Source of the DNA: Pieris napi
Taxonomy: Eukaryota > Arthropoda > Insecta > Lepidoptera > Pieridae
Reading direction: 5' to 3'
Length of the DNA: 64,000 nt
NCBI RefSeq assembly: GCF_905475465.1
Contig: NC_062247.1
Span: 10,912,001 to 10,976,000 of the forward strand
Each line of letters begins with the position of its first letter. Position 1 is the stretch's first letter. This document shows positions 1 through 12,828 of this stretch, one piece after another. The notes beneath the pieces were generated by a model that saw nothing but the letters and a program-made list of their open reading frames with translations, did no database searches and was not told the origin of the DNA. Made by a program: the position numbers and the translations under genes.

Positions 1-39
1 TTATTAAATAATATTATATTACAATATATTTTATTTCAG

Positions 40-3000
40 TATTTTCCTTAATAATGGTATCAATACTGCATTTATTGGCGACACTGGTATCTTGGATATT
101 TATGATTGCTGTGTCTATAGTGAGCATAGCAGGAACAGTATTATTGTGGTACACCTATCATGAGCTTAGAACAAAACAGAGAGATTTCTCTGATAGTACT
201 GCATTTTTGGCGGTAAGGCTTTTCAGAATATGTGATATTTTAAGGGTTAATTTATCACTATACTTATGTTGTTTTATAGGAATCTTTCAAGAATGAAAAG
301 GCATTTCTATGGTATTCAATTATTGCAACAATTATAACAGTGAGTATATTTATAGATATTTGAATTTTAGCAGTTGGTTTGGCAAAGAATTCAATTAAAA
401 TGCCGAGAAGTTTTAATAATTTACCTAATTTTTCTATATAATTTTACTTATATTTCAGTCAGACTTAGTCTTATTAACTTATGATTCTTTATTACTCACA
501 GACAATATGTTTAAGTAAAAAGTGTAAATAAAATAAAGTATATATTGTCATATATTGTGGTCAAGGTCTCAGACTTTTAAACCGCCGAGACACTGGATTA
601 ATTCAGCTTGAAATTATGAACTTATTTTAATTATAGGTTATCCTGTTACTTCTTGTTTGGGTGATGCGGTCTCGAGTATCATTCCTGGCAGCCCTGTTTA
701 AGGAGACTGCTCACTGTCTTGGGTCCATACCAGCGCTCTTCCTTCAACCAATTATTACATTTTTCTTCCTTGTGCTGTTTTTTACGTTTTGGTCATTTGT
801 TGTTGTGAGTATGTTTTATTATATTAGCCGTGTGGCAATAAAGGGCTGAATTTGCTATTATAATAAAACATTGAATGCAGTACTAACATACTTAATATAT
901 TAAAATGTGTTTGTAGGTATGTCTAGCTACTGCAAATTATCCTGGGATTCCATACAAAACGAACTTCTTTATCAATGGCTCAATATTGCCAGATCAAATT
1001 GACAATGCAGCTGTGCAGGCGCAAACTTATAATGAGAGTGCTAAATTGAAAAGTAAGCAATTTTATTAATTATTTTCTAAATTGAGAATATTTATTGAAG
1101 TTATACTTCTTTAGGCGCGTTATGAAAAATTGATGAGAGTGAAATTTTACGATGAGCGCGCACCGTGACACAAAATTAACAGAATTAAGCCCGTCACAGA
1201 CTTAGCTATAATATATATTAATATACCGTACTATAATATGTATTATAGCAAACTACCACACACTGAGAAATATATATTTTGCCTTCATTTAATTGATGGT
1301 CGTCCTAGTGTTTGCACGTATTTTGTAATTAAGGGTGTTCTTATTTCAAAATACTAACAGTAATTATGAATTCAACAAGTACATTGTTAATGGACTTAAT
1401 GATTAAACGATTCCGCTGCTGCTTTCGATATGTTAGTTGCCCGGTCAGGCACAAAAACTAGAACCAAATGGATCGAGTCACATATAAGAAATAAACAAAC
1501 TAGTGGCGAATTTAATTTGTATCGCGAGTTATCCTCAAAAAAATTTGCCCAATATTTTAGAAGTTCAAGATCGTCATTTCTAGAGCTACATGAATTGATA
1601 AAAAATGACACTGAAAGGTGTGCGGGGATCGAAACACGCTGTACATTCAAAATATGTCGGAATATGTCTTGCTTTAACATAATATATAGTAATATGCAAT
1701 AATGTATATTACGGTATCGCTTCGTGACGTCACAGAAATATATATTATAGCTGAGTGTGCGGTCACGCGAAAATTAGTATAGAAAATATATAGTAATATG
1801 CCTAGCCATAAAAATATTAATATATATTATAGCTAAGTCTGTGACGGGCTTTAAGTTGCCCACGGAAGATGCTACGGCATTGGACATAATTGTATTTTAA
1901 AAACAACATTCGAATAATAATAGAATTTATGTTACACTTAATGTAAGAGAATAATAATAAATATTTATTTATTTAATTTTTCAAATGTAAACTGAACTTT
2001 ATTGACTATAATGACTCCTTTTCCAGTCTTTGATTATTTAATTGTAATTTATTATTTGCATGCAATCAAAAACTATTTTTAATAATGCCAAAGAAGTATA
2101 ACTTCTTACGCGCGTACATAAGTACACGCACCCTTTTTTTTATTTAAATTGTGTTTTACGTAATTTACAAATAATAATATGCGCTTTTAAATGTTAACTG
2201 ATATAATCTCGAGTGCAAGCGTTACTTTTAGCCTTGGTTAAAATCGGTGTTACCCTAACCTAGAAACTATATAAAATGTTAACAATGTATCTTTTGTTAG
2301 TCATAAAAACATTGTGATAGTTGACTCATTTACATAGAAGGTATTACGTATTACGTCATTCACCCCGATTGTTGAAACCAAGGCTGCTTTGTTAGTTTTT
2401 AATAATATAAGAAATATTTACAAATACGGAAAGAGAACCAACATGGCAGTTACGTGAATTAATTTAATGAAATAATACGCGTCATTTCATTTATGCACAA
2501 AGATAATGTAATTTAAATGTCATATTAAGTGATGCTTAATTATGATTGCTGGACTATAATGACGTCGTTGCCAACACCTATAGAATGTTCCCCGTAAACC
2601 AACTTCAAATGCCCCTAAAGTTTTTTTTGTACTCTCGATTTGAGAGAAAATCTCCAAATATGCATCAAAAATACATTCATGTAGTATAAAATTTCTATTT
2701 TGGAGGTTTTTTTTAAATATTGTCATACAACCAATGATGTTGGTATAGCACTGCACATTCTTTTCGCACAGACTTTAAATATAACCATGTAACATCCGAG
2801 AATGATAATGAGATTGGTGATTTCAAGCACTATGGATATTGAACTAATCTGAAATTGCATGGTTAAATGTCAAAATTTTACTTCGCATCGCAGTTATGTC
2901 CCTATTCGTGCCTATGATTGGTCATCATTCATTTCATATTGGAGGTCATTGGTCAGTCAAGATGCATTAACAGTAGTGTATGTAGAAAACTAAGGGTATG

Positions 3001-6000
3001 TTCCGATATACACTGCGACCACTGTACAGAGTACCGTCAATTTAGTATACTGTGAAACCGTTTCTCTATAGCCAGCTATACTGGTTACAATTTAAAACGG
3101 AACGCAGTCCAGTATACTAGTCAGCTTCGTTTTTCGACACAGTTTTCAAATGAGTGCATCAAAGTTTTTCAATTCAACAAGAAAAACTATTATTGGAGTA
3201 TTATCGCATTAAAAAAATCTATATTAATATTAACTGTCAATTGAATTAATACTACAAAGAAAGTAAGTATTTTTTAATTAGAAAAAGTCTGTTTATCATA
3301 ACTCAAACTCAATTTTCGTAAGTTTTCCATTGTTTCATTAATTGGTCCAAGCTAATTCTTTAATTAGAATTTTAAATGTTTGTTATTAAACTGTAAGTTA
3401 TATCAGCCGTTAGGCATTCAAGTGGTTTTGATTGATCACGTGATCAAAGCACTGCGAGTACCTTACCTCGAAAACGCCAGTGCTCGCAGTAGAAGTATAG
3501 CGGGGATTTGTGACGTCATATATTTCCCTAGGACGCTGCGGCTGTTTACTGGCAGTCCATGGCGGAACGAATTTTTGAACAGTGGGAGCACTATACAGTA
3601 CTCGCAGTGTATATCGGAACATACCGTTAATTTGTATGAAAATTTGTTGACACAAACTGTCATTTTCATACATACAAATTAATCCATCATTATCGGCTTT
3701 TAAAGAGTAATAGAGCTGTCACGGAAAAGAAGGATTTATTGGCCTGTATCATGTTAAATATGTTTTAAATGCATCGATTTATTACGCATTATTTTCTAAA
3801 GACTACTCCCAATATCCTGTTATATTTATTTTTAATAGGTGAAGTAGCTGCTATCCCGATCATTGCACAGCCATCTTGCTTAAAGGTTTATTTTAATATT
3901 TTTTCGTGTTTGTGGTAATCCCTTATTAGTATATAGCAGTAGTTACTATTCGTCTTTTATAATAAGAGTTTTAGACTCTCTTTTATTGATACCATCAAAC
4001 AAGTTTAAACAACTAGGTACAAAAATTTATGTCGGAACAATGGCGGCGGTATCGGCTGCCAATGTAATTATAATTTAATAACATAAAAGTCAAATTAGTT
4101 AAAAACTGTTGAGGTTTATTTAATTTGGCTGGTTTGTTTATTTTATTTGGTTAAATTTATGATATTACTAGAGTTTATGAACAGTTCTTCTGTTCTCCCC
4201 TTCTACGCCCTATATTTGAGAACTGGCAGTAAATGTAAAATTAGAAGCATTTAATATGTATTTCTTTATTCACGTTCATAAGTTTACGTTGTGTTACCTA
4301 TATGTATAAATGATTTGGATTTTTTAAAATTGTATCAAATAGTCTGCTAATTTGTAGATCTATGTATTAATATTGGCAAATCAAATACACTACTTAACAG
4401 TTTTTAACTATTATTTGATTTTGATGTTATTAAATTATAATTACAATGGCAGCTGATACATTTGCTCCGACAAATAAATTTTTGGGTTTGACAGTTATCT
4501 CAAGTAAGTATTGGGAAATGTCATTGACTATTTAAATGATGAACTAGCAGATATTTATAGAAACTTTGCAATTCATGGAACTAATCTTTAACATGTATTA
4601 TAATGAATATGTAGATTATGTGGTATTTTTTATTTTAACAATAAAGCATACCGTTCCCTAAAAGGTTGGCAACATACCCGCGAGACCACGGCCTTGCAGG
4701 TTTTCCTATCCCATAAATTTTTTTGAAGGTCCATAAACCCCTATATAGCCTATAACAGACACAAATGTGCGTATGTCTGTTTCGTTTAACATTTTCTATA
4801 AATTATCATGCCTACCAGACTCGTAATCGTGCTTTGTCACGTTCCTCACATCAACACCAACTATGCAAAAAACTCAGTTTTGTATCGCGCAACCCATACA
4901 TATAACCAATATTTAAGCCTTGACTTGTGTAAGGGATAGTTGATTTAGTTCTTAGGGTAAGAAATTAAACACTCCAATGATGGCATGATTCACTATGCAT
5001 GTGTTACAGCCTCGTTTATAATCTATTCCCTACTCCGACCCGACCATCCCATTTCGGGCAACCGAACGAGTCAAATGAGTAACTATTGCACGTGCGCACT
5101 TGTAGCTTCTTAAGAATGTTTCATAATTTTTTTTTAGAATTCAATTTAATTTTAAAAGCTAACACTTGTTTAAGCTATGAATATGCTTATAGTATCAATA
5201 ATGTCAAGAGCTAAATCACCTGCATCATGAGCACTCATATACCCTCACTTTCATACCATCACACAGCACAGCCGAATTAGGTATTACGTTAATCATATTG
5301 ATTTTTTCATTTCGTTTGAATCTGTTTGTATATATTATGTATTTCATCTTTGGCTATATAAGTATAATTGTTTTTTGTTATATATTATTATATATATTAT
5401 ATCTATGGTAGCTGTAGGATTTCGAAATGTGGGTTAGTATAGGTACTATTTATTGCTTTATCTGTTTCATTTACGTATATTTTGTTTATATTAGGCTATA
5501 TTCTAGATCCAATAGAGTTCAATCCAATGTGGGTGAAGAGTATGTGGTGGATGTGCCTTATTTGCCTTGTATGGGGGAGCGAGTTCATTCTCGGCTGTCA
5601 ACAGATGACCATCGCTGGTGCTGTCTCGCATTGGTATTTTAGGTAAGGTTTATTTAGGATGCTTTTCGGATGCCCGGAAGGAATGACACTTATATCAGCC
5701 AAATATTTTTTTATCTTTGTCTATGGATCCTAGAGTAAATCAGTCATAAGTTAATGTTATTAAAATTGAACTATAGTTATCGGAAATTAAAAAAAAAAAT
5801 AATTTGCATGAAAAAAAATTAGCTGCCCACAGGTATTTACGAACCAATTCGACTAATACCAATTAATAGGCCGGTAACTCGCGAGCCTAATGTGAGTGTT
5901 CATTGGAGGTGGTATGACTTAACACCAGTCAAGTTATCTGCCCGTTTGCCCCTTTTAAAAAGAGAGTTCTAATTTCTCGTAAGGAAGCGTTCAAGTATTA

Positions 6001-9000
6001 CGTCACGCAATTTTTGGAGATTATTGATCCCATATGTAACGTTTTTCTGTACCCAAGTATAGTACAACGTTTCGTGACCACCTAGTGACTACCTAAACGT
6101 TACCATTATGTGGTGTAAAGTACTGGAAAGTCGAAAATAATATTAACAATAACGCGTAATTCAATCCCTGCCCCGCATCGTACCGTTTTACGGACCCCCC
6201 CCCCCCCTACGTAATACTTGAACGCTCCCTAAATAATTTCTTGGTATTCCATTAATCGAATTGAATCAAATGCCTTCCGCCCAAAAAACTCCGGCCCTCG
6301 CGAGGTATTTGACAGAAATATCTCAATATTATTATGGGCTAAATAAATTAACCACCATTTTAAAGTGAATTAATTTAATTTAATGTTTGGTTACAAGTCA
6401 CTTAATATATAAAGAAATAAACATATGTGCGTCAAATACAAAGCCACCAAGCGCACTGGGTACGTATCACCGGTTACCTGCGTACACGCACACATTCGCG
6501 CGAATCCCGCAAGACCAGTTTTATGTAGTTCTGTGCGAGTGACGATATTATGATATTGATGTAAAATGTCGATAAAAATATGCTACATTGTATTTGTTTT
6601 TCAGAGGCACGAACACGCACCCCTCACCAGTGATGTATTCGATTGGGAAGCTTTTGAAATATCACTTGGGTTCTGTGGCGAAGGGGTCCTTCCTGATTAC
6701 ATTGTTCAAGATACCGCGTTTGATTCTCACCTATTTACACGCTAAGTATGTAGTTTTTTAACGTTGGAATAATATTTACAAACTCGGAATCTCAAAATCC
6801 TCTTAAGGAACGGAAATAAAGGAATGTTTGTGTTAGAATGTACGTGGATGTTGTAATATTTATTTATTCGCACTTCGTTGCATTAAGAAAATACATAATA
6901 AGGGATGCAACGGGCGGCATAAACTGAAATAATAGTTGAGAAATCTCCGCGTTATATAGGGACGGAAATCGCGTTATGGATGATTACTTTATAGGCCATT
7001 TACAGTGAAGTGTAACATTCTAATGTTATAATCTATATATATAAAAATGAAACCCGTTTTCCGTTGTCACGACATAACATAAAACGGCTTGACCGATTTG
7101 TCTGATTTTTTTAAATAATATTCCTTGAAGTACGAGGATGGTTCTTACGCAAAGAAAAATTAAAAAAAATGAGTGAAAAAGTCTAAAAACAACTTTTCTA
7201 TATTCCCATACAAAATATTCGTAATAATATTTAAAGGCAATTTGAACTTTAATACCATAACATAAAGTTCAAGTGTTAGTGCAGGTGTTCTGGGAAGGTA
7301 AATTTTTATTTTTGACATAATGTATTTGTTGTCTTATCAACTTTCTTTTTTTATCTTACTAGCTAGACCGGTGTCCCGAATAGCAGAATACGTATTAAAA
7401 ATAAAATAAAGAATAGACTGTTAGGCGGTACGATGTTCGCCAGGCCAGCTAGTAATATTTCATATATAAATCAAATTTTCTGAAAAAAAAAATACATTTA
7501 AGCTCTAAGCAAATAAGAAATACTGATATTTAATACTTTTTAGTGTTTTTTTTTTATGTTTAAAATTATATATAGAACTTTATCAGTTATAATAAAACCG
7601 CAAATTAACCGTTTAATTATATTTTAGGTTATCTTCGAGAGCGGAAAAGGGTTCCGATTGTGCGAAATGTGGACTTAAATGCGGTATTTGTTGCTTCTAT
7701 TGTTTGGAAAAATTTATACGCTATTTGAACCACAATGCCTATACAATTATTAGTATTGAGAGATGTCATTTCTGTAAAGCGGCTGCTAAGGTGAGTTTGT
7801 TGTTTATGGAAATTAAAAAAAGGGTGCGTGTACTTATGTACGCGCGTAAGAAGTTATACTTCTTTGGCATTATTAAAAATAGTTTTTGATTGCATGCAAA
7901 TAATTAATTACAATTAAATAATCAAAGACTGGAAAAGGTGTCATTATAGTCAATAAAGTTCAGCTTACATTTGAAAAATTAAATTAATAAATAATTATTA
8001 TTATTCTCTTACATTAAGTGTAACATAAATTCTATTATTATTCGAAAGTTGTTTTTAAATTATGTACAATGCCGTAGCATCTTCCGTGGGCAACTTCATT
8101 CTGTTAATTTTGTGTCACGGTGCGCGCGCATCGTAAAATTTCACTCTCATCAATTTTTCATAACGCGCCTTAAGAAGTATAACTTCAAAAAAATTACTGG
8201 CCATAAATTCAGAAAAAAAATTTACTAAATTATATAATTATTATAAAATTGTAGGCTTTCAGTACAATAGTGAACAATGCCCTACAAGTAGCGACAATAA
8301 ACAGTGTGGGTGATTTCATATTATTCCTTGGAAAGTGCATCGTGACCGCATTGACTGGAATCATTGGGTTGTTGCTGCTCAAAAGGAATTCGGATTTGCA
8401 TTTCTTCGCTGTTCCCACCTTGGTTATTTGCATTTTTTCTTTCTTCATCGCTCACTGCATTTTGTCGCTTTATGAGGTAAGTTCATATAATAGAACATCA
8501 TATAGAAAAATGAAGTGTTATTGAGAGTAATCCGTAATATCGTGGGTTAAAAGCATTATAGAATAAAATATCGTAAATAATAATTATTTATTAGGAAATT
8601 AATAGTAATAATATTGTTGTTCATACAACAGTTACATAACAAAATGGTCACAGATTAGTTGAATAATATAAGTAATCCTATCACTGTTTTGGAGTTTATT
8701 CCGTCGTTGTTTTTGGTCCTAATATTATAATTAATGCTTAATTACAAAATGACAATTAACAAATTGACAGTTGATAAAGTGACAGGCATGGTGCGACGCC
8801 ATCTTGCGTAGACAAGCGTTTTGGCGGGTTATTGAAATTATGAATGTTTGGTTTGAATTTTTAAAAATAACCATGTGTATAGCTTAGTATAGTTTAAAAT
8901 AAACTTTATGGTTTTTAAAATATGTATTTCCGAATAGCCTATTGTGCAAATATCTAGTTCAATTTCAGATGGTAGTGGATTCTCTATTCCTCTGCGTGTG

Positions 9001-9112
9001 CGAGGACCGAAATATGAACGGCGATGACGGGAGATGGAAGAATTCTAGACTCGCAGAGTTGGGGGGACACAAGGCTGATACTGCCGAAATGGAGGATTTA
9101 CAAAAGTACTGA
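40..9112 (+). CDS. Choline transporter-like protein (SLC44 family), 3' part of gene
   Basis: Multi-pass membrane protein of the choline transporter-like (CTL/SLC44) family, expected to move choline or related amines across plasma or organelle membranes. Nine exons join in frame: 40-212, 280-339, 637-804, 917-1052, 5495-5642, 6605-6745, 7628-7790, 8255-8476 and 8969-9112 (TGA stop). Together they give about 451 C-terminal residues; vertebrate members are about 650-710, so roughly the N-terminal third lies left of the window. Family hallmarks visible are the CQQMTIAGAVSHWYF segment (exon 5495), the GSVAKGSFLITLFKIPR segment (exon 6605), the Cys-rich CAKCGLKCGICCFYCLEKF segment followed by LNHNAYTIISI (exon 7628) and long hydrophobic runs in the first three exons. 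The 4.4-kb intron after 1052 is full of repeats. Which SLC44 paralogue this is cannot be told from the C-terminal part. Family call is firm; exon borders rest on consensus GT-AG sites. Confidence 0.93.
1097..2133 (+). mobile_element. MITE family 1, copy 1 (split by a nested Harbinger element)
   Basis: Non-coding element in the SLC44 intron. It begins GAAGTTATACTTCTTT and its inverted partner AAAGAAGTATAACTTC lies near the right end, followed by a conserved tail (TTACGCGCGTACATAAGTAC, then ACGCACCC and a T-run). The same termini occur at five other places in the window. Without the 663-bp insertion at 1188-1850 the element is about 370 bases, like the intact copy at 7815-8186. The superfamily is unknown; no coding capacity is seen. 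Confidence 0.75.
1188..1850. mobile_element. Nested PIF/Harbinger-type element with transposase remnant
   Basis: Inverted termini of about 38 bases start AGCCCGTCACAGACTTAGCT on the left and are mirrored on the right, with TTA duplicated on both sides (1185-1187 and 1851-1853). A 3-bp TWA duplication is the PIF/Harbinger signature. Inside, a + strand frame from about 1430 to 1702 encodes a segment (GEFNLYRELSSKKFAQYFR, then SFLELHELI) resembling the N-terminal region of Harbinger-type transposases. The rest of a transposase is absent, so the element is a non-autonomous deletion derivative. It inserted into MITE family 1 copy 1 and is therefore the younger of the two. Confidence 0.75.
2230..2384. 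mobile_element. Short TIR element (MITE), about 155 bp
   Basis: Imperfect inverted termini, AGCCTTGGTTAAAATCGGTG on the left against CACCCCGATTGTTGAAACCA plus AGGCT on the right. No coding content and no clear target duplication. It lies in the SLC44 intron. Confidence 0.5.
2994..3626. mobile_element. Harbinger-like MITE, 633 bp
   Basis: Inverted termini of about 28 bases begin GGGTATGTTCCGATATACAC on the left and are mirrored before 3626. The flanks are TAA on the left and TTA on the right, compatible with a TWA-type target but not an exact duplication. Open frames on both strands inside it have no recognisable domain. It lies in the SLC44 intron. Confidence 0.6.
4175..4295 (+). mobile_element. 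LINE 3'-end fragment
   Basis: A stretch with CCCCTTCTACGCCCT, GCAGTAAATGTAAA and CACGTTCATAAGT matches, in order, the opposite strand of the LINE tails at 21055-21500 and 33120-33295. It is a short truncated copy with no coding frame. Confidence 0.4.
4809..5290 (+). repeat. Dispersed repeat, family shared with 52232-52495 (inverted)
   Basis: Contains segments CTACCAGACTCGTAATC, CAACACCAACTATGC, CAGTTTTGTATCGCGCA, CAATATTTAAGCCTT and CAGCCGAATTAGGTATTAC. Each is found in reverse-complement order at 52232-52495. The element type is unknown. The copy here is longer because of internal differences. Confidence 0.55.
5983..6229. mobile_element. Harbinger-like MITE family 2, copy 1 (247 bp)
   Basis: Termini GGAAGCGTTCAAGTATTACG and CGTAATACTTGAACGCTCCC, flanked on both sides by TAA (5980-5982 and 6230-6232). 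The interior carries a long C-run and the segment TTACCATTATGTGGTGTAAA found in the other copies at 26221, 28393 and 41508. The 3-bp TWA duplication points to PIF/Harbinger mobilisation. No coding content. Confidence 0.75.
7032..7452 (+). mobile_element. Helitron-like non-autonomous element, copy 1
   Basis: Starts TCTATATATATAAAAATG after an A, and ends GGCCAGCTAG followed by T. A short GGCG/CGCC inverted repeat lies just upstream of CTAG. The 5'-TC, 3' hairpin plus CTRR and insertion between A and T are the Helitron pattern. No Rep/helicase coding sequence is present. It lies in an SLC44 intron. Confidence 0.6.
7815..8186 (-). mobile_element. MITE family 1, copy 2 (about 370 bp, intact)
   Basis: The reverse-oriented copy of the family described at 1097, without any insertion. 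It lies in the last large SLC44 intron and begins within 30 bases of the exon ending at 7790. Confidence 0.75.
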
Positions 9113-10600
9113 TTTGTGAGTTTATGCATGATTACTAACAATGTATACTAACACAGATTTATTTAGTTTGGAGCGTACTTTCGCTACGTTAGGAAAATGT
9201 TTCGTTATCCAGTCTTAAGTGATCTAACTTTTCAGTATATTTACTGCTCATATTTTGAAATGCCAAGAGTGGGATGAAAATTTACATAGTCGCTCATAAA
9301 ATCAGTTGCAAGGTTAACTGTCGTCGTCTCCTTTTCTCATATTGTGTTTACGCTGCGATGAAAAGAGACATATAACCTTATAACGAAAACCGAAAACATA
9401 AACGCTTTCATACAATGTTCATGATCGATCTATTTGGTTAGAAAAGGTTAACCTACTAACAGTATCTATATTCCTGTTTAGAAAATCAATTAGTTTTTTT
9501 GGAATAAAAACCTTTTATATTGTTTCAGGTAAATTTATGCAACTTGATATTTAATTTAAAAAGAATCATTTAGTCGCCATCTAAACGTGCCTTACACTGC
9601 TTTATCAATACTAAACGTCATCTCCGGTTTTAAAACCAATTTTTTTATATATCTTTTTCATCTGTCGATTGTCGGTAGTGTTTGACAGATGCGAGTAAGT
9701 TTAGTTTATAAGTTAAACTTGTCTTTGAATTCAAAGTTCACAGATAGTCTTGACATATACTCACAAAGTGACACAGACTCGGTGCCACTCTTCCATGGAT
9801 GCTATATTATAGAGTAAGCGTGTATATTTTTTTTAATCAACAACATTTACTTATAGAGAAAACGCTTTCTAAATCGACAAAAAAGAATCTCAATCGAAAC
9901 TTCAATATAAATCATACACCAGATTTATTTTAAAAGAAATGCAATTTAAACATGAAATTATTTTTTATACATATAAACTGTTGATAATATTTTTGACACT
10001 GAATGCATAATCAAGTTTTAGTACAAACGAATATTTTTTTACTCATTTACGTAGTTTTTAATTTATACGTAATTTATTAATTAAATCTTCCAAGTACACA
10101 AGTGAATAAGATTGTAGTTTTTTATAATCTAAGTCGTATTTTATTTGTCATTTTCAATCTATTTTGTAAGTGAATTTTAAATGTTCTGTCGTGTTTGGGA
10201 GTCACGCTTTTTGCACTGAGAGGTTGATCAACCGTCCATTATTTTGACAATTTGCTCATTTTTACTTTCCATATTGCTATCATTAGGTCTAATCAACAAC
10301 AAACGCTTAGGTTTTAGTTATTTTTAATTATGTACTATGTTTTAATCAAATGAATCACTCAGCATAATAATGTAATTTGATAATTATACTTCTTTTTTAT
10401 AGATTTTAAAAAAAATGATGTTCTTTAGAACAATGGCTATATTTTATTAGCAATCTCATTTTTAGTATTATTAATTTAATGTTCTAATGTAAGTTTTACC
10501 TCGACAGCACATTTCTTCCATGCATTTTTATATGTAAAAGTTGTTTGACATTTTTTAACTGTTTGATAATTATAATAAAACAATCGAGTGTAAAATGTAT
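9113..10600. other. Spacer between SLC44 and BRX1 3' ends
   Basis: Convergent genes flank this AT-rich stretch, which contains the 3' UTRs. A candidate AATAAA for SLC44 lies near 9503. At about 9315-9375 a segment (TTGTGTTTACGCTGCGATGA) recurs near 44815 and 53255 with small changes. No open frame with recognisable domains is seen. Confidence 0.5.
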
Positions 10601-10606
10601 TTTATT
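10601..10606 (-). terminator. Candidate poly(A) signal for BRX1
   Basis: AATAAA on the - strand, 12 bases beyond the BRX1 stop. That would imply a very short 3' UTR, so an alternative signal farther left may be the one used. Confidence 0.35.
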
Positions 10607-10617
10607 TCTACCTAACC

Positions 10618-12828
10618 TTATTTTTTAGGTTTAACAGGTTTTTTCTTAAATTGCTTCCTTTTCTTTATCTGGTCAGAGATTTTTTTACTTTTCGCCTTTA
10701 GTTGTTTGCGTCGAATTGCCATGTCTGGTTTAGTTTTGGGCTTCTTTAATTTCATGGAAAAAGGTTCTTTAGGTGATTCAGCATTTTCTTTTTCCGCTTC
10801 AACTTTCATTTCCTCATCTTGGATTTCCTCTGTACGATATAAATAACATAAGATATTAGCAGGTTCAGTCAGACATACATCATTAACATAAATTATATAA
10901 CGAGGCAGTTAATGGAGTAGAAAAAGTTAAAAGATATAAAAATATTTCTAAGAAATTACCTTTTACAACCACATGCTCTGCTTTTTTCAATGGATCTCCT
11001 TTGAAGAAGGCCGCATCCTCGATGTCTGGATATCCAGTTTCTGGTTTGGTTGCTTCATGAAGAACTTTCTGTTCGATTCTCTTTTCATATTTGTTGCCAG
11101 CTTTTTTAGCAAATGCTTGTCTCAGTTTAGCTGGACTTATATATTTAGGATTTTCCCAAAGTGTAGCACCACCAAATGAGCCAGAGAATATCTTTACCTA
11201 AAAATTTAGCAAAATTCATAATTACCGTCACAAATTCATCAATAACTCACAATAAAGTCTGTCCAAGTAAGTATTCATTAAAATGTGTTTTTTTAACCTT
11301 ATTGATAGGAAATTTATTAAATATATTTTGGCAAAATGTGCCTTTTCAATAAGTTTCATTCTTTGAATGATACATATAAATTTTATACAGCAATTTGTTC
11401 ATACTTACAGGATTCAAAACAAATCTAGGTCCAATTTCTGCTAGCGCACCATCTTCAGACAATATTTGATAATTTCTGAACCAAATTCTATTATCAAGTA
11501 TCATGAAGGTATAGACATGGTCAAAGAATGGCTGACTCTTTGGGTGATGTTTTGGTACACCAAATATTTGTATAAGTAATTCTTTTAATAGAGAATAATG
11601 TGGGTCCTTAGTAAATTGAGGATCAAATGATAATAGTGGCCTTGACCCTCTCAGACAATTACCAGTCATTTTTAGTTCTCCCATTGTGTAAACTGTAAGA
11701 AAATATTGATTACTTCATTTCTAAAGAAAATTAATTCACTAAATAGAATAGAGTGCAGCAGGTAGTTTAAGTAAGGTTTATAAAACTATGTTTAACTTTA
11801 AACCTTTAAGATACTTTATAGTAAGTAATAATAAGTATACTTTCACTAGCAAATTTTTCATCAGCATCCATTGATCTAGATGATAATATTTTACAGCCTT
11901 TTTATTGAAAAATTACTTGTGAAATCCCAACATACGGAAACTCAACACTGAAGATTTAATAGAAAATATGAAACTCAACACTCAATTTATTAGTAAATAT
12001 ATCAAAAGTTTATTATGAGCATAAGAACTGATTGAGATTAACGAGTATGTCAAAATATATTACAGTTGATATATGGCATATTTTGACTCAGAATGTTTGG
12101 TTCAGTTGACATTATTAGGTTTCAAGAAATGTGATTGTTACAGTAATGACACGGATGGCATGGGTTAAAAGACTTCCTTACTAAATATTAATACCTATTA
12201 TGTGACTATCAAACATAAATTTCAGTACCAGAACAGACACCATAGGCACTGTTAACTATCTTTTGAGTTTCCAAGGAGATAGGTTTTGCCCTAAGTCTTA
12301 GTAATGGATTGACATAAAATAACTTACTATTTTCAACTAAAAACTTAACACTAGGTCCATTAGGAATGTTAGACATCCAAAGATACAAGTCTCTCATTTT
12401 TCTTCCTTCAAACAATATACATTTGTTGCAATTTTTCATTTCACTGATTTCATTAACCACATATAAGTTTTTGCTCCTCTCCATTTTGGATTCCGTCTTA
12501 TGGTGAGGCATTAGTTTCTTTAAATCTTCCATTAAATGACGATGTCTGTGATTAATGCCACGCGCAGCAAATACTAAGATTCGTTGCCTGTTGATCCATT
12601 TAATCTTAAATGAAGAAACAATATTAGATAAGTTGTACAATAATTTTATATGACTAGTAGTCATCAAAAAAGATCCTTAATACTGGTAAATTTGTATAAA
12701 CTAACCTGTTTAGGCGTAGGGTCATCAGACATTCGTACCGGTGGTAACACCACCATGTTATCATCCTTTTTGGGGTCTTGTATCTGAGGCACCTTGGGTT
12801 TGTTTTTCTTTACCTTTATTTTACCCAT
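10618..12828 (-). CDS. BRX1: Ribosome biogenesis protein BRX1 homolog
   Basis: Nucleolar Brix-domain protein needed for maturation of the large ribosomal subunit. Five exons on the - strand: 12828-12706, 12604-12328, 11692-11409, 11197-10960 and 10829-10618 (TAA). Phases close to give 377 residues; the human protein is 353. Residues 42-44 onward hold the Brix domain. Conserved stretches seen are ILVFAARGINHRHRHLMEDL, EMKNCNKCILFE, KMTGNCLRGSRPLLSFDP, HHPKSQPFFDHVYTFMILD, RIWFRNYQI and EIGPRFVLNPVKIFSGSFGG. The C-terminal tail is very rich in Lys, as in nucleolar orthologues. The start is the MGKIKVKK methionine at 12828; an in-frame ATG six codons upstream is less likely because the MGKIKVKK start leads straight into the basic N-terminus. 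Its 5' end faces D2HGDH. Function is taken from the family. Confidence 0.95.
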
